Source: Spirosoma fluviale (lineage in GTDB: Bacteria; Bacteroidota; Bacteroidia; Cytophagales; Spirosomataceae). From it: a stretch of DNA of 52,299 bases. The stretch lies in assembly GCA_945883625.1 (NCBI GenBank), contig CAMCXW010000012.1, forward strand, positions 1-52,299, read 5' to 3'. The position numbers and the translations under genes were made by a program. Below the pieces are notes generated by a model, which made no database searches, was not told the origin of the DNA, and was given only the letters and a program-made list of their open reading frames with translations. Shown in pieces: positions 16,268-24,696 of this stretch (the stretch's first letter is position 1; every line of letters starts with the position of its first letter).

Positions 16268-16828
16268 ATGAACTTTTTGATCGTTGGCCTAGGCAACATT
16301 GGACCCGAATACCTATTCACACGACATAACATCGGATTTATGGCGGTCGATTATTTAGCCAAAACAAAGGAAGTCAACTTCAAGCAAGACCGATTAGGGG
16401 CAATAGCATTTTATAAGTTAAAAGGGCATACCATTTACTTACTGAAACCAAGTACGTTTATGAACTTGAGTGGGAAAGCGGTGAATTACTGGTGCCAACA
16501 ACTTAAAATTGAAAAAGAGCGTTTGCTCATCTTAACAGATGACATCGCATTGCCTTTGGAGACAATGCGCTTAAAGCCTAAGGGATCGAGTGGAGGGCAT
16601 AATGGTTTAAAGAGTATCGAAGAAGTATTGCAAACACAAGAATATGGGCGTTTGCGGATGGGAATTGGGTCAGATTTTGCGAAAGGCCGACAAGCAGATT
16701 TCGTATTAAGCAACTTTAATTCAGATGAAATTGACCTTATTCCGTTCATATTGATCAGATCGAATGAGATCATTGATTGTTTTTGCTTGGAAGGCATCCA
16801 ACAAACAATGAACAAATACAACCAATGA
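16268..16828 (+). CDS. pth: Peptidyl-tRNA hydrolase
   Basis: Pth frees tRNA from prematurely released peptidyl-tRNA. The 186-residue protein shows the family core LIVGLGNIGPEYLFTRHNIG with catalytic His20, STFMNLSGKAV, the DD region TDDIALPLETMRLKPKG, and SSGGHNGLKSIEE. Length is normal. It is transcribed alone; a TAATTTG-like element is at 16241-16247. Confidence 0.95.
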   Translation: MNFLIVGLGNIGPEYLFTRHNIGFMAVDYLAKTKEVNFKQDRLGAIAFYKLKGHTIYLLKPSTFMNLSGKAVNYWCQQLKIEKERLLILTDDIALPLETMRLKPKGSSGGHNGLKSIEEVLQTQEYGRLRMGIGSDFAKGRQADFVLSNFNSDEIDLIPFILIRSNEIIDCFCLEGIQQTMNKYNQ

Positions 16829-17010
16829 TTGTACTATTTAAAGAATCTTTGAATTTTTACGTAAATTTAAATTTAGAATTTTTCAAATGATTTACAATCT
16901 TAATCCAAATTTTATTTTGTTTTTGTTTTAATTATATATATAATATTCTGTTTAAGGTCAAAAAATAGAATAAAAAACAATTGTAAATTCTAAAATTGTG
17001 CTAAATCAAG
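16829..17010. other. AT-rich intergenic region
   Basis: Strongly AT-rich DNA between pth and the next promoter, including a TATATATA run and several AATTTAAATT-type tracts. No gene, RNA or clear terminator was found. Confidence 0.4.
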
Positions 17011-17042
17011 TTTTGTTATATTAAAAAAATACAATAATTTTG
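17011..17042 (+). promoter_or_regulatory. Full consensus Bacteroidota promoter (-33 and -7)
   Basis: TTTTG (17011-17015), a 19-nt spacer, then TAATTTTG (17035-17042). This is the best complete match to the TTTG/TAnnTTTG pair in the window and suggests strong expression of the small secreted protein starting at 17077. Confidence 0.7.
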
Positions 17043-17076
17043 TATCGTTGATTTAATCAATAAATATAACATTCTT

Positions 17077-17550
17077 ATGAAGAAGCAAATTTTAATGATT
17101 GGTGTTTTAGTGGGACTAAACCTAATCGCAACAGCGGCAAAAGCAAACGGAACAACATCTAATGTAGATGTTACGACAACAGGGTTGTCTATCAACAAAG
17201 AAACATTATCTGAAGTAATTCAGACATTGATAAAAAAAGATTATGTAGGTGCAAGTGCATCCTCAACAGCTAGCTTGACGATTTCGATTTTAGAAAATTA
17301 TCAAAATAACCAGTCGGCCTACCTAAAAGCAACTAAAGCTGAACAAGCTTTGTTTAACGAAACAGTTCGGTCGATTGCTAATCAAGTAGTTACAAGCGAA
17401 AAAACATCGAATTGGATCAAAGAAATCAACAAATCAGCCAAGGCAATCAATACGATTTGGGCTGTTTTAGAAGCTGAACCGAAGATTGATTCAGATTTAA
17501 ATATTATTTCTGAACAAAATCAAGATTTAGTAGTTGTATTTCAAAAATAG
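17077..17550 (+). CDS. Secreted protein of unknown function
   Basis: 157 residues with a clear Sec signal peptide (MKKQILMIGVLVGLNLIATA, probable cleavage after AKA at about 23). The mature part is Ser/Thr/Asn/Lys-rich and mainly helical (IQTLIKKDYVGASASS, AIANQVVT, NWIKEINKSAKAINTIWAVLE). It has no Cys, no lipobox and no domain I recognise. It has the strongest promoter in the window and a strong terminator 45 bp downstream, so it is probably an abundant stand-alone transcript. Function is unknown; periplasmic or extracellular location is inferred. Confidence 0.75.
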   Translation: MKKQILMIGVLVGLNLIATAAKANGTTSNVDVTTTGLSINKETLSEVIQTLIKKDYVGASASSTASLTISILENYQNNQSAYLKATKAEQALFNETVRSIANQVVTSEKTSNWIKEINKSAKAINTIWAVLEAEPKIDSDLNIISEQNQDLVVVFQK

Positions 17551-17561
17551 ATTTTAAGTAG

Positions 17562-17588
17562 TTTTCATAGTTAAATAGGTTTAGAGGT
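17562..17588 (+). repeat. 27-bp direct repeat, copy 1
   Basis: Identical over 27 bp to 17681-17707; it contains TTAAATAGGTTTAGAGGT. It sits 12 bp after the secreted-protein stop and directly before terminator 1. Confidence 0.9.
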
Positions 17589-17595
17589 ATTTGAA

Positions 17596-17628
17596 AAAGA
17601 TGTTGTTTTTAACGACATCTTTTTTTTA
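17596..17628 (+). terminator. Intrinsic terminator 1
   Basis: AAAGATGTTGTT pairs with AACGACATCTTT (12 bp, one G-U, 3-nt loop) and runs into a long T-tract. Confidence 0.85.
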
Positions 17629-17680
17629 TTTTTTGCACTAAACTCATATTTTTTAAATAAAACAGCTATATTCGTATAAA

Positions 17681-17707
17681 TTTTCATAGTTAAATAGGTT
17701 TAGAGGT
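17681..17707 (+). repeat. 27-bp direct repeat, copy 2
   Basis: Exact second copy of 17562-17588, preceded by a promoter-like TATATTCG (17667-17674) and followed by a different terminator hairpin. The repeat-plus-terminator layout could encode a short RNA of about 75 nt. Confidence 0.9.
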
Positions 17708-17712
17708 TAAGC

Positions 17713-17752
17713 AAATAAGGCCAGAAGTTTCTTCTAGCCTTATTTTTATTTT
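17713..17752 (+). terminator. Intrinsic terminator 2
   Basis: AAATAAGGC/GCCTTATTT plus AGAAG/CTTCT around a TTT loop, then a T-rich tail. It also lies just beyond the metG stop and may limit convergent transcription. Confidence 0.8.
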
Positions 17753-17766
17753 ACGCAAGTCACAGA

Positions 17767-19797
17767 TTAACTGATATTTGCCCCATTCCATACCGATTTA
17801 CTAGGCGTTACAAAAGCCAAACTACCATCAGCATCCTCTGCCATCAAAATCATTCCTTCACTTTCTTGACCCATAATTTTACGTGGAGCTAAATTTGCCA
17901 AGAAAGTCACTTGCATACCAATAATCACATCCGGTTCAAAATACTCCGCGATTCCACTTAAAATGGTGCGGTCTTTGAGGCCATCGTTGACGGTCAACTT
18001 TAATAATTTTTTACTTTTCTCAACCTTTTCAGCTGCGGTGATTTGACCGATACGCATATCCATCTTCGCAAATGAGTCAAAATCGATCGTTTCTTTCACG
18101 GGAGCCACTTGTTTGCTCGCTAATTCCATGTGTGCTTTGCTTGCTTTTAATTTGTCTACTTGTGCTTGAATGACATCATCCTCTAGTTTCTCGAACAACA
18201 AACCTGGATTTGCTAGTTTTTGACCCGAAGGAATCAATTCAAAATTTCCGATTGCTGACCAGTCGGCATCTGCTAACCCAAGGGCTGTCCGCAGGCGAGC
18301 TGCCGTAAACGGAATAAACGGCTCAAGCGCTAAGGATGCATGCGCCACGAGTTGTACCGCATAATTCAAAACGGTCCCGGATTTAGTACGATCTTCCTTA
18401 ATGATTTTCCATGGCTCCGCATCGGCTAAGTATTTATTGCCTATACGCGCAATTTCCATCGCATACACTAAAGCATCCCGGAATTTATAGGTCGCTAAGG
18501 CCTGATCTAATTTAGCTGGAATCTCAGCTAAAGCTGAAATAACATCGGCTTCCAAACCTGTTCCTAATACTTTTTCAGGCACAATGCCGTCAAAATTCTT
18601 ATCGATCAGCACAAAAGCGCGATTCACAAAATTGCCAAAAATGGCAACTAGCTCTGAATTATTTTTCGTTTGAAAGTCTGACCACGTAAAATCAGCATCC
18701 TTAGTTTCCGGACTTGATGCCGTCAACGCGTAACGCAAGACATCTTGTTTACCTGGAAACTCCCGAAGATATTCGTGCAACCATACCGCCCAATTACGTG
18801 ACGTGGAAATCTTATCCCCCTCCAAGTTCATAAACTCATTCGCCGGAACTTGATCCGCCAATTGATACCCGCCATGCGCCATGCACATCGCCGGAAATAT
18901 CAAACAATGAAATACAATGTTATCCTTACCAATGAAATGAACGATCCTACTATCCTCGGCTTTCCACCACTTCTCCCAATCAGGTGTCAGTTGGCTCGTC
19001 ATCGACACATAGCCAATAGGCGCATCAAACCAAACATACAACACTTTTCCCTCCGTATCCGGCAAAGGAATAGGTACACCCCAGCTCAAATCGCGCGTCA
19101 TAGCTCGTGGACGCAAGCCATCTTGTAACCAAGATTTTACCTGTCCACTTACATTTGATTTCCACTCGGGATGGGAATTAACATATTTTTCTAACTCGCC
19201 TTGCCATTGATCTAAAGGCAAAAACCAGTTTTTAGTCTCCTTTAAAATCGGCGAAGCACCACTCAACGTAGATTTTGGATTAATCAATTCCGTGGGCGAC
19301 AATGCTGAACCACATTTTTCACATTGATCTCCATAAGCACCAGGTTGGTGACATTTCGGACAATCTCCCGTTATATATCGATCAGCCAAAAACTGATCCG
19401 CCGCCACATCATAATACTGCTCTGTTACTTCCTCAATGAACTTTCCATTATTGTAAAGCTTCAAGAAAAAATCCTGAGACATTTTATGGTGTGCCGGATC
19501 GGACGTCCGACCATAAATATCAAATGAAATACCAAATTCCTCAAAAGAAGCCTTGATTTCCTTGTAAAAATAATCAACAACTTGTTGGGGCGTTTTACCC
19601 TCTTTTTGCGCCTTGATCGTAATCGGCACCCCATGCTCATCTGTCCCTGAGACAAAAATGACATCCTGTTTCTTCAACCGCAAGTACCGAACATAGATGT
19701 CTGCAGGCAAATAACAACCTGCCAAATGACCAATATGAATGGGGCCATTGGCATAAATCAAGGCCGCAGTGACCGTAGTACGCGCAAAATCCGACAT
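17767..19797 (-). CDS. metG: Methionyl-tRNA synthetase
   Basis: MetG charges tRNA-Met. The 676-residue protein contains the HIGH motif (GPIHIGHLAG, about 18-27), a zinc-knuckle insertion CPKCHQPGAYGDQCEKCG, and the KMSKS equivalent GDKISTSRNWAVW. The anticodon-binding helices follow, then a C-terminal OB-fold tRNA-binding domain (SFAKMDMRIGQITAAEKVE to the end), which implies a homodimer of the long MetG type. It is monocistronic and divergent from rpsU. Confidence 0.96.
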   Translation of the reverse strand: MSDFARTTVTAALIYANGPIHIGHLAGCYLPADIYVRYLRLKKQDVIFVSGTDEHGVPITIKAQKEGKTPQQVVDYFYKEIKASFEEFGISFDIYGRTSDPAHHKMSQDFFLKLYNNGKFIEEVTEQYYDVAADQFLADRYITGDCPKCHQPGAYGDQCEKCGSALSPTELINPKSTLSGASPILKETKNWFLPLDQWQGELEKYVNSHPEWKSNVSGQVKSWLQDGLRPRAMTRDLSWGVPIPLPDTEGKVLYVWFDAPIGYVSMTSQLTPDWEKWWKAEDSRIVHFIGKDNIVFHCLIFPAMCMAHGGYQLADQVPANEFMNLEGDKISTSRNWAVWLHEYLREFPGKQDVLRYALTASSPETKDADFTWSDFQTKNNSELVAIFGNFVNRAFVLIDKNFDGIVPEKVLGTGLEADVISALAEIPAKLDQALATYKFRDALVYAMEIARIGNKYLADAEPWKIIKEDRTKSGTVLNYAVQLVAHASLALEPFIPFTAARLRTALGLADADWSAIGNFELIPSGQKLANPGLLFEKLEDDVIQAQVDKLKASKAHMELASKQVAPVKETIDFDSFAKMDMRIGQITAAEKVEKSKKLLKLTVNDGLKDRTILSGIAEYFEPDVIIGMQVTFLANLAPRKIMGQESEGMILMAEDADGSLAFVTPSKSVWNGANIS

Positions 19798-19884
19798 AAT
19801 TCCTAGTAAAATGAAATGTAAAAATAAGTAAAAATACCTAATGAAAATTTAGAAAGACCACTTGCATCTTCAAAATTATAAGTG

Positions 19885-19892
19885 TACATTTG
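19885..19892 (+). promoter_or_regulatory. Promoter of rpsU
   Basis: TACATTTG, with TTG at 19862-19864 spaced 20 nt upstream. It leaves a ~26-nt leader before the ATG at 19923. Confidence 0.6.
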
Positions 19893-19922
19893 CACACAAT
19901 TTAATTCAAAAGAGAAAAATAC

Positions 19923-20117
19923 ATGTTAATTATTTCAATCAAAGAGAACGAGTCAATTGATAAAGCACTTAAGCGCTTCAAGAAAAAGTTTGAAAAAACG
20001 GGTGTAGTTAAAGAATTACGTAGAAGATCCGCTTTTGAAAAACCGTCTATTTCTCGTCGTAAAGAAATGATTCGTGCTTCATACAAGCAAATCACATACG
20101 GTAACGTAAACAACTAG
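19923..20117 (+). CDS. rpsU: 30S ribosomal protein S21
   Basis: 64 residues, the family length, with the typical start MLIISIKENESIDKALKRFK and the basic stretch KELRRRSAFEKPSISRRKE. S21 sits near the anti-Shine-Dalgarno region of the 30S subunit; in Bacteroidota it is part of the context in which SD pairing is rarely used. It is followed 36 bp later by xerC, the usual Bacteroidota neighbour. Confidence 0.95.
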   Translation: MLIISIKENESIDKALKRFKKKFEKTGVVKELRRRSAFEKPSISRRKEMIRASYKQITYGNVNN

Positions 20118-20141
20118 TTTACCAATTTCCGAGAAATTGAC

Positions 20142-20149
20142 TACTTTCG
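20142..20149 (+). promoter_or_regulatory. -7 promoter element abutting xerC
   Basis: TACTTTCG ends 4 nt before the xerC ATG at 20154. This gives xerC a possible leaderless transcript besides read-through from rpsU. Confidence 0.4.
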
Positions 20150-20153
20150 AGAT

Positions 20154-21035
20154 ATGAATCTGGAAGTAGTCAATTTTTTTTTGGTCCATCTGACCGTTGA
20201 GCGCCGACTAAGCAAACACACTACCAGCGCATATTCCACTGATTTACTTCAATTTTGCGCGTTTTTGGCGTCCGAGTACCCTGAAATTTCCTTGACTAAT
20301 GTTCGTGCTGCAAACGTACGTGCTTGGCTTGCATCTTTGGCAGAGGACGATATTCAAAATCGATCCATTAATCGAAAATTAGCATCCTTACGCACGTTGT
20401 TTAAATTCATGCTACGTAGAGGCGACATTCACGAAAATCCTATGTCGGCAGTTCGCATGGTCAAAACCCGCAAAAGCCTCCCCCATTTCGTTCGTGAATC
20501 GGAAATAGCACCCCTATTAGAAATAAGTCGAGAACCTGCTTCATCCTTTACCGAGGCCCGTGACGAGCTCATTCTATTTTTGCTTTATGGTACAGGCATG
20601 CGCTTGGCTGAATTAATCGAGCTAAGAAATAATCAAATCAATTTAACGGCTAAGACCTTACGCGTTATTGGGAAACGAAATAAAGAGCGGATCATTCCTA
20701 TTCCGGAAATGCTCGTACTTTTCATCCGCCAATACAACGAACTGAATACCTTTTCGAGTGAATATTTGATACTCACTGATAAAGGAGAGCAGGCCTACCC
20801 AATGTTTATTCAACGAACAATTAAAAAACAATTAGGCGAAATTAGTACGTCAGAAAAACTATCGCCACATATCCTACGGCATAGTTATGCAACCCATTTG
20901 CTAAATCGGGGTGCTGATTTAAACGCAATCAAAGAACTTCTGGGGCACGCGAATCTCGCTGCGACGCAGGTATACACACACAATTCCATGGAAAAACTAA
21001 AAGAGATCTACAAGCAAGCCCACCCGAAAGCCTAA
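20154..21035 (+). CDS. xerC: Tyrosine recombinase XerC/XerD-type
   Basis: A chromosome-dimer-resolution recombinase of 293 residues. It has the N-terminal SAM-like core-binding domain (LSKHTTSAYSTDLLQF) and a complete catalytic set: R150 in YGTGMRLAEL, K174 in VIGKRNKERIIP, H239 and R242 in SPHILRHSYATHLL, H265 in LLGHANLAATQ, and the nucleophile Y274 in QVYTH. The absence of phage-type neighbours and its position after rpsU fit the housekeeping Xer rather than an integrase. Whether it is XerC or XerD cannot be settled from this window. Its stop overlaps the thrB stop. Confidence 0.92.
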   Translation: MNLEVVNFFLVHLTVERRLSKHTTSAYSTDLLQFCAFLASEYPEISLTNVRAANVRAWLASLAEDDIQNRSINRKLASLRTLFKFMLRRGDIHENPMSAVRMVKTRKSLPHFVRESEIAPLLEISREPASSFTEARDELILFLLYGTGMRLAELIELRNNQINLTAKTLRVIGKRNKERIIPIPEMLVLFIRQYNELNTFSSEYLILTDKGEQAYPMFIQRTIKKQLGEISTSEKLSPHILRHSYATHLLNRGADLNAIKELLGHANLAATQVYTHNSMEKLKEIYKQAHPKA

Positions 21036-21961
21036 CGAATCATGGGGCCTTGTTGGTTTATTTCTGACACATATTCCTCTGTACCAATTCCTACCTGATG
21101 GAAACCAGCCGCCATAGCTGCCGCTACGCGCTCCGCCGTTTCCTTCCCTTTGGACAAAGCAAACAAAGATGGCCCAGAACCCGAAATAGAACAACCTAAC
21201 GCACCTGCTTCTAAAGCTGCGGCTTTGACTACATTGAACTGGGGAATTAATATGGCACGAGCGGGTTCGATGATCACATCGACTAAAGACCGACCGATCA
21301 ACTGATAATCAGGCAGCAACAAACCAGCCACTAATCCAGCCACATTCCCCATCTGTGTAATGGTTTTATGTAGCGTGATTTCGCGTTCCAAAATACTCCG
21401 CGCATCTTTGGTATTCACTTCAATTTGCGGGTGCACGATACTTGCATATAAATCGGAAGGCGTTGGGATTTGAATAATGTCTAGCGGATCATAGCTCCGA
21501 ATAATCACAAATCCACCTAATAAACTGGGACCTACATTATCTGCATGCGCGGAACCACACGCCACGCGTTCGCCTTCCATGGCGAATGGAAGCAATTCTT
21601 TTTGGCTTAATGGCTTACGCATTAGTTCATTCGCGGCAAAAACGCCCGCTACAGCAGACGCCGCCGAGGACCCCAAGCCAGAACCCAATGGCATGTCCTT
21701 ATGAAGTGATAATTCAAACCCTTGATCAGGCTGGCCAATAAACTCCAAATACTTCATGATTGCAATTCCAGCCGTATTTTTTAAAACCTCTTTGGGAAGT
21801 CGGCCATCATCACCTGTAATTTCGTTAATGCGAATCCCGGGGATTGCCGACTTCGTCAATACGACCTCATCTCCTGGATGATTAACTGCAAAACCGAAGA
21901 TATCAAATCCACAAGCTACATTGGCTACCGTTGCCGGGGCATAAACGCGTATAGTTTCCAT
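21032..21961 (-). CDS. thrB: Homoserine kinase
   Basis: ThrB phosphorylates homoserine in threonine synthesis (GHMP kinase family). Starting at 21961 it has 309 residues: METIRVYAPATVANVACGFD, the phosphate-binding loop DMPLGSGLGSSAASAVAG (about 90-107), and a C-terminal GALGCSISGSGPSLFAL. A longer frame reaching 22006 would begin inside thrA and is not needed. It lies 1 nt downstream of thrA. No thrC follows: the next gene is xerC on the opposite strand. Confidence 0.94.
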   Translation of the reverse strand: METIRVYAPATVANVACGFDIFGFAVNHPGDEVVLTKSAIPGIRINEITGDDGRLPKEVLKNTAGIAIMKYLEFIGQPDQGFELSLHKDMPLGSGLGSSAASAVAGVFAANELMRKPLSQKELLPFAMEGERVACGSAHADNVGPSLLGGFVIIRSYDPLDIIQIPTPSDLYASIVHPQIEVNTKDARSILEREITLHKTITQMGNVAGLVAGLLLPDYQLIGRSLVDVIIEPARAILIPQFNVVKAAALEAGALGCSISGSGPSLFALSKGKETAERVAAAMAAGFHQVGIGTEEYVSEINQQGPMIR

Positions 21962-21962
21962 A

Positions 21963-24425
21963 TTAAGACAAATAGCTACCGATGGATACAATATCAGCAA
22001 AAACACCGGATGCTGTCACTTCAGCACCAGCACCAGGACCCTTAATGACTAATGGTCGGTCGTGGTAACGCTTCGTCGTAAATGCAATTACATTATCTGC
22101 TCCATCCATTTGATAGAAAGGATGGTCTGAACCCACCGCGCGAAGCCCGATCGTGATTTTCTGATTTTCTAATTTGGCGATGTAACGTAAAACTTTGCTT
22201 TCAGCATGTGCTGAATCAACCAAGTTCTCAAAATAAGCATTGGCTTTGTCTAACTCCTCAAAAAATGCATCAACAGTTGGCGCCTCTTCACATGTCGCAG
22301 GTATAATTTTCTCAATCGTAATATCAGAAAACTCAAGTTTCATTCCAATTTCCCTACTCAAAATCAAAATTTTACGCGCCACATCCATTCCACTCAAATC
22401 TTCACGTGGATCTGGTTCTGTATATCCTTTGGCTTTCGCCTCATGCAAAACAGCAGCAAAAGATTTTCCTGGGACAAATTGATTAAACAAAAAGGACAGC
22501 GTCCCAGACAGAATTCCTTCAATTTTTTCAAAACGATCCCCAGAAGCGATCAAACCTTGTAAGGTATTAATTACAGGCAAGCCAGCTCCCACATTCGTTT
22601 CATACATAAACTTCACTCCTTTTTTCAAGGCCGTTTGATGCAAAGCTGCATACTGATCGTATGGACCAGAATTCGCCACTTTGTTAGGTGTCACGACGGA
22701 CACGTTCGCCTCAAACAATCCTAAGAAATAAGGATGTATTTCCTTACTAGCTGTACAATCCGCAAAAATAGAATTAGGTAAATTCAAGGACTTTATCTGC
22801 TCCACAAAATTCGATAATGAATTTGATTCACCCGATGAATCTAATATTGCTAAAGCATCCGTCATGGAAATACCTGCTTTATCTATGAATTGTTTGCGGG
22901 AATTTGCGATGCCCACTAACTTAATGCGTAAGCCTTTGAATTTTTCTAAATAGCGCTCCTGACCAATTAGTTGGTTCAATAATGTTTTCCCAATTAAACC
23001 CGTTCCTACTAAGTATAAGTGTAAGGTTTTGATTTGAGAGAAAAAGAACGTCTCGTGTATGACATTCAAGGCCTTAGATAAGTCTTTTTTCTCAATCATA
23101 ACAGAAATATTCAGCTCAGAAGAGCCTTGCGCTGTGGCCACAATATTGATACCATTTTTCCCTAAAACAGAAAACAATCGCCCGCTCACACCCGTATGCT
23201 TGCGCATCCCCTCTCCCACAATGGCTATAACCGAAAGCTCAAGTTGGATATCAAAACCTTCAATATCTCCAGACTCAATTTCCTGTGCAAATTCTTTTGC
23301 CAGGATTTTATCTACCTTGGTGGCCACTTTCGGGTCAATCGCGAAACATATAGAATGCTCTGAAGAAGCCTGAGAAATCAATACAACAGAGATTTTCTCT
23401 TTTGCCAAAACAGTAAATAATTTGGCAGATACCCCTGCTACACCGATCATCCCAGATCCTTGAACATTGACTAAAGCCAATTCGTCAATGGAACTGATTC
23501 CCGTTATAATATAGGGACTTGAGGTTGTATCCCTTGAAATAACGGTTCCTGAAAATTGGCGATTAAATGTATTCAACACACGAATCGGAATATTTTTTGC
23601 AAAAGCTGGTTGTAAGGATGGCGGGTAAATTACCTTGGCGCCAAAATGCGTCAACTCCATCGCCTCCGCATATGATATCGAGGGAATGGTAAAAGCAGCC
23701 CCCACTTTGCGAGGATCCGCCGTCATCATACCATCTACATCTGTCCAGATTTCAATTTCTTGGACGTCCAAAGAAGCACCTAAGATAGATGCCGTATAAT
23801 CTGAACCTCCCCTTCCTAACGTAGTCGTTTCTCCTTGCTCATTTGAAGCAATAAAGCCTGTAATTAAGGCTATTTCCGTGTCATACCCATTAAAAAACTC
23901 CTGAATTACGCCACGTGTCTTTTCAAAATTGACTTCTGCCTTTCCAAATTGCCCATTGGTTTTAATCAATGATCGTGCATCCACATAAACGACGGGAAGA
24001 CCGCGTTGTGTTAAGATGGCTGCAATTAAGGCAGCTGACAGACGCTCTCCAAAACTCACTAATAAATCAGATGTCTTTGGCGAAATCTCTTTTATCAGAC
24101 CAATGCCCTTCAATACATCGCGTAATTCGTTAACTAATGTGCGAATCTGCGCAATAACTTGTGATTGGCCCGTAACTGGAATAAAATGCTTAATGATTTC
24201 AAAATGCCGCTCCTCAAGTTGTTCAATTAAGGTATTATTGGTCTTTTGCTTGTCTGCTGCAGCAACACCAGCCTCAAGTAAGGCATTGGTCACACCACTC
24301 ATGGCAGAAAAAACAACGGCAAATTTGGATTTTAACTGATGATTGGCTTCGATAATCGCCAAAACAGACTCGATACTTTCAACGCTCCCACAACTGGTCC
24401 CACCGAATTTTAAGATTTTTTCCAT
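21963..24425 (-). CDS. thrA: Bifunctional aspartate kinase / homoserine dehydrogenase I
   Basis: This 820-residue fusion catalyses the first and third steps of the aspartate pathway. The N-terminal kinase has KILKFGGTSCGSVESIE and TLGRGGSDYTASILGA. Two ACT-type regulatory segments follow (around VNVQGSGMIGVAGVSAKLF and VAIVGEGMRKHTGVSGRLF equivalents), which usually confer threonine feedback inhibition. The C-terminal homoserine dehydrogenase begins at LYLVGTGLIGKTLLNQL, with ADCTASKEI, TPNKVANSG and the TEPDPREDLSGMDVARK signature. Length is normal for ThrA. It forms an operon with thrB and has a leader hairpin and promoter upstream. Confidence 0.95.
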   Translation of the reverse strand: MEKILKFGGTSCGSVESIESVLAIIEANHQLKSKFAVVFSAMSGVTNALLEAGVAAADKQKTNNTLIEQLEERHFEIIKHFIPVTGQSQVIAQIRTLVNELRDVLKGIGLIKEISPKTSDLLVSFGERLSAALIAAILTQRGLPVVYVDARSLIKTNGQFGKAEVNFEKTRGVIQEFFNGYDTEIALITGFIASNEQGETTTLGRGGSDYTASILGASLDVQEIEIWTDVDGMMTADPRKVGAAFTIPSISYAEAMELTHFGAKVIYPPSLQPAFAKNIPIRVLNTFNRQFSGTVISRDTTSSPYIITGISSIDELALVNVQGSGMIGVAGVSAKLFTVLAKEKISVVLISQASSEHSICFAIDPKVATKVDKILAKEFAQEIESGDIEGFDIQLELSVIAIVGEGMRKHTGVSGRLFSVLGKNGINIVATAQGSSELNISVMIEKKDLSKALNVIHETFFFSQIKTLHLYLVGTGLIGKTLLNQLIGQERYLEKFKGLRIKLVGIANSRKQFIDKAGISMTDALAILDSSGESNSLSNFVEQIKSLNLPNSIFADCTASKEIHPYFLGLFEANVSVVTPNKVANSGPYDQYAALHQTALKKGVKFMYETNVGAGLPVINTLQGLIASGDRFEKIEGILSGTLSFLFNQFVPGKSFAAVLHEAKAKGYTEPDPREDLSGMDVARKILILSREIGMKLEFSDITIEKIIPATCEEAPTVDAFFEELDKANAYFENLVDSAHAESKVLRYIAKLENQKITIGLRAVGSDHPFYQMDGADNVIAFTTKRYHDRPLVIKGPGAGAEVTASGVFADIVSIGSYLS

Positions 24426-24447
24426 TAGAAAAGAAAAATATTTGATC

Positions 24448-24469
24448 CTTAGCTCTACAAACAGCTAAG
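24448..24469 (-). promoter_or_regulatory. Hairpin in the thrA 5' leader
   Basis: CTTAGCT/AGCTAAG (7 bp, 8-nt loop) lies between the predicted thrA start site and its ATG. There is no leader-peptide frame rich in Thr/Ile codons, so classical attenuation is not supported. Confidence 0.35.
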
Positions 24470-24478
24470 TAAAGTCTA

Positions 24479-24486
24479 CAAATATA
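24479..24486 (-). promoter_or_regulatory. -7 promoter element of thrA-thrB
   Basis: TATATTTG on the minus strand, about 54 nt upstream of the thrA ATG. It matches TAnnTTTG exactly. Confidence 0.55.
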
Positions 24487-24625
24487 CTAGTTTAGGCGGT
24501 ATTTCCCTTAAGAAGATGAAGACCTTTCCGATAATTTCCTGATATCTTAGAAATAATTCAATCGATCTCATCATCGCTAAGTCTAATGTGAACAGCTAGG
24601 CAAATTCCTTTTTCCCGAAAATTCG

Positions 24626-24659
24626 AATAGCCGCCACGATGAACACGTGGACGGCTATT
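24626..24659 (-). terminator. Stem-loop downstream of exbD
   Basis: AATAGCCG/CGGCTATT stacked on CCACG/CGTGG with a single bulge. It is a strong hairpin 38 bp beyond the exbD stop, but only a weak T-rich tail follows on the minus strand, so termination is probable rather than certain. Confidence 0.5.
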
Positions 24660-24696
24660 GATTTGAGGGCAATGATTCCAAAGCCACTCATAGTTT

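Noticed and set aside
20154-21035. Phage or island integrase
   Set aside because: It follows rpsU as in other Bacteroidota chromosomes, with no phage genes, direct repeats or att-like sites nearby. It is the housekeeping Xer recombinase.
24448-24486. Riboswitch or attenuator for threonine
   Set aside because: The leader is only about 50 nt with one short hairpin, and has neither a leader peptide nor a known riboswitch core.
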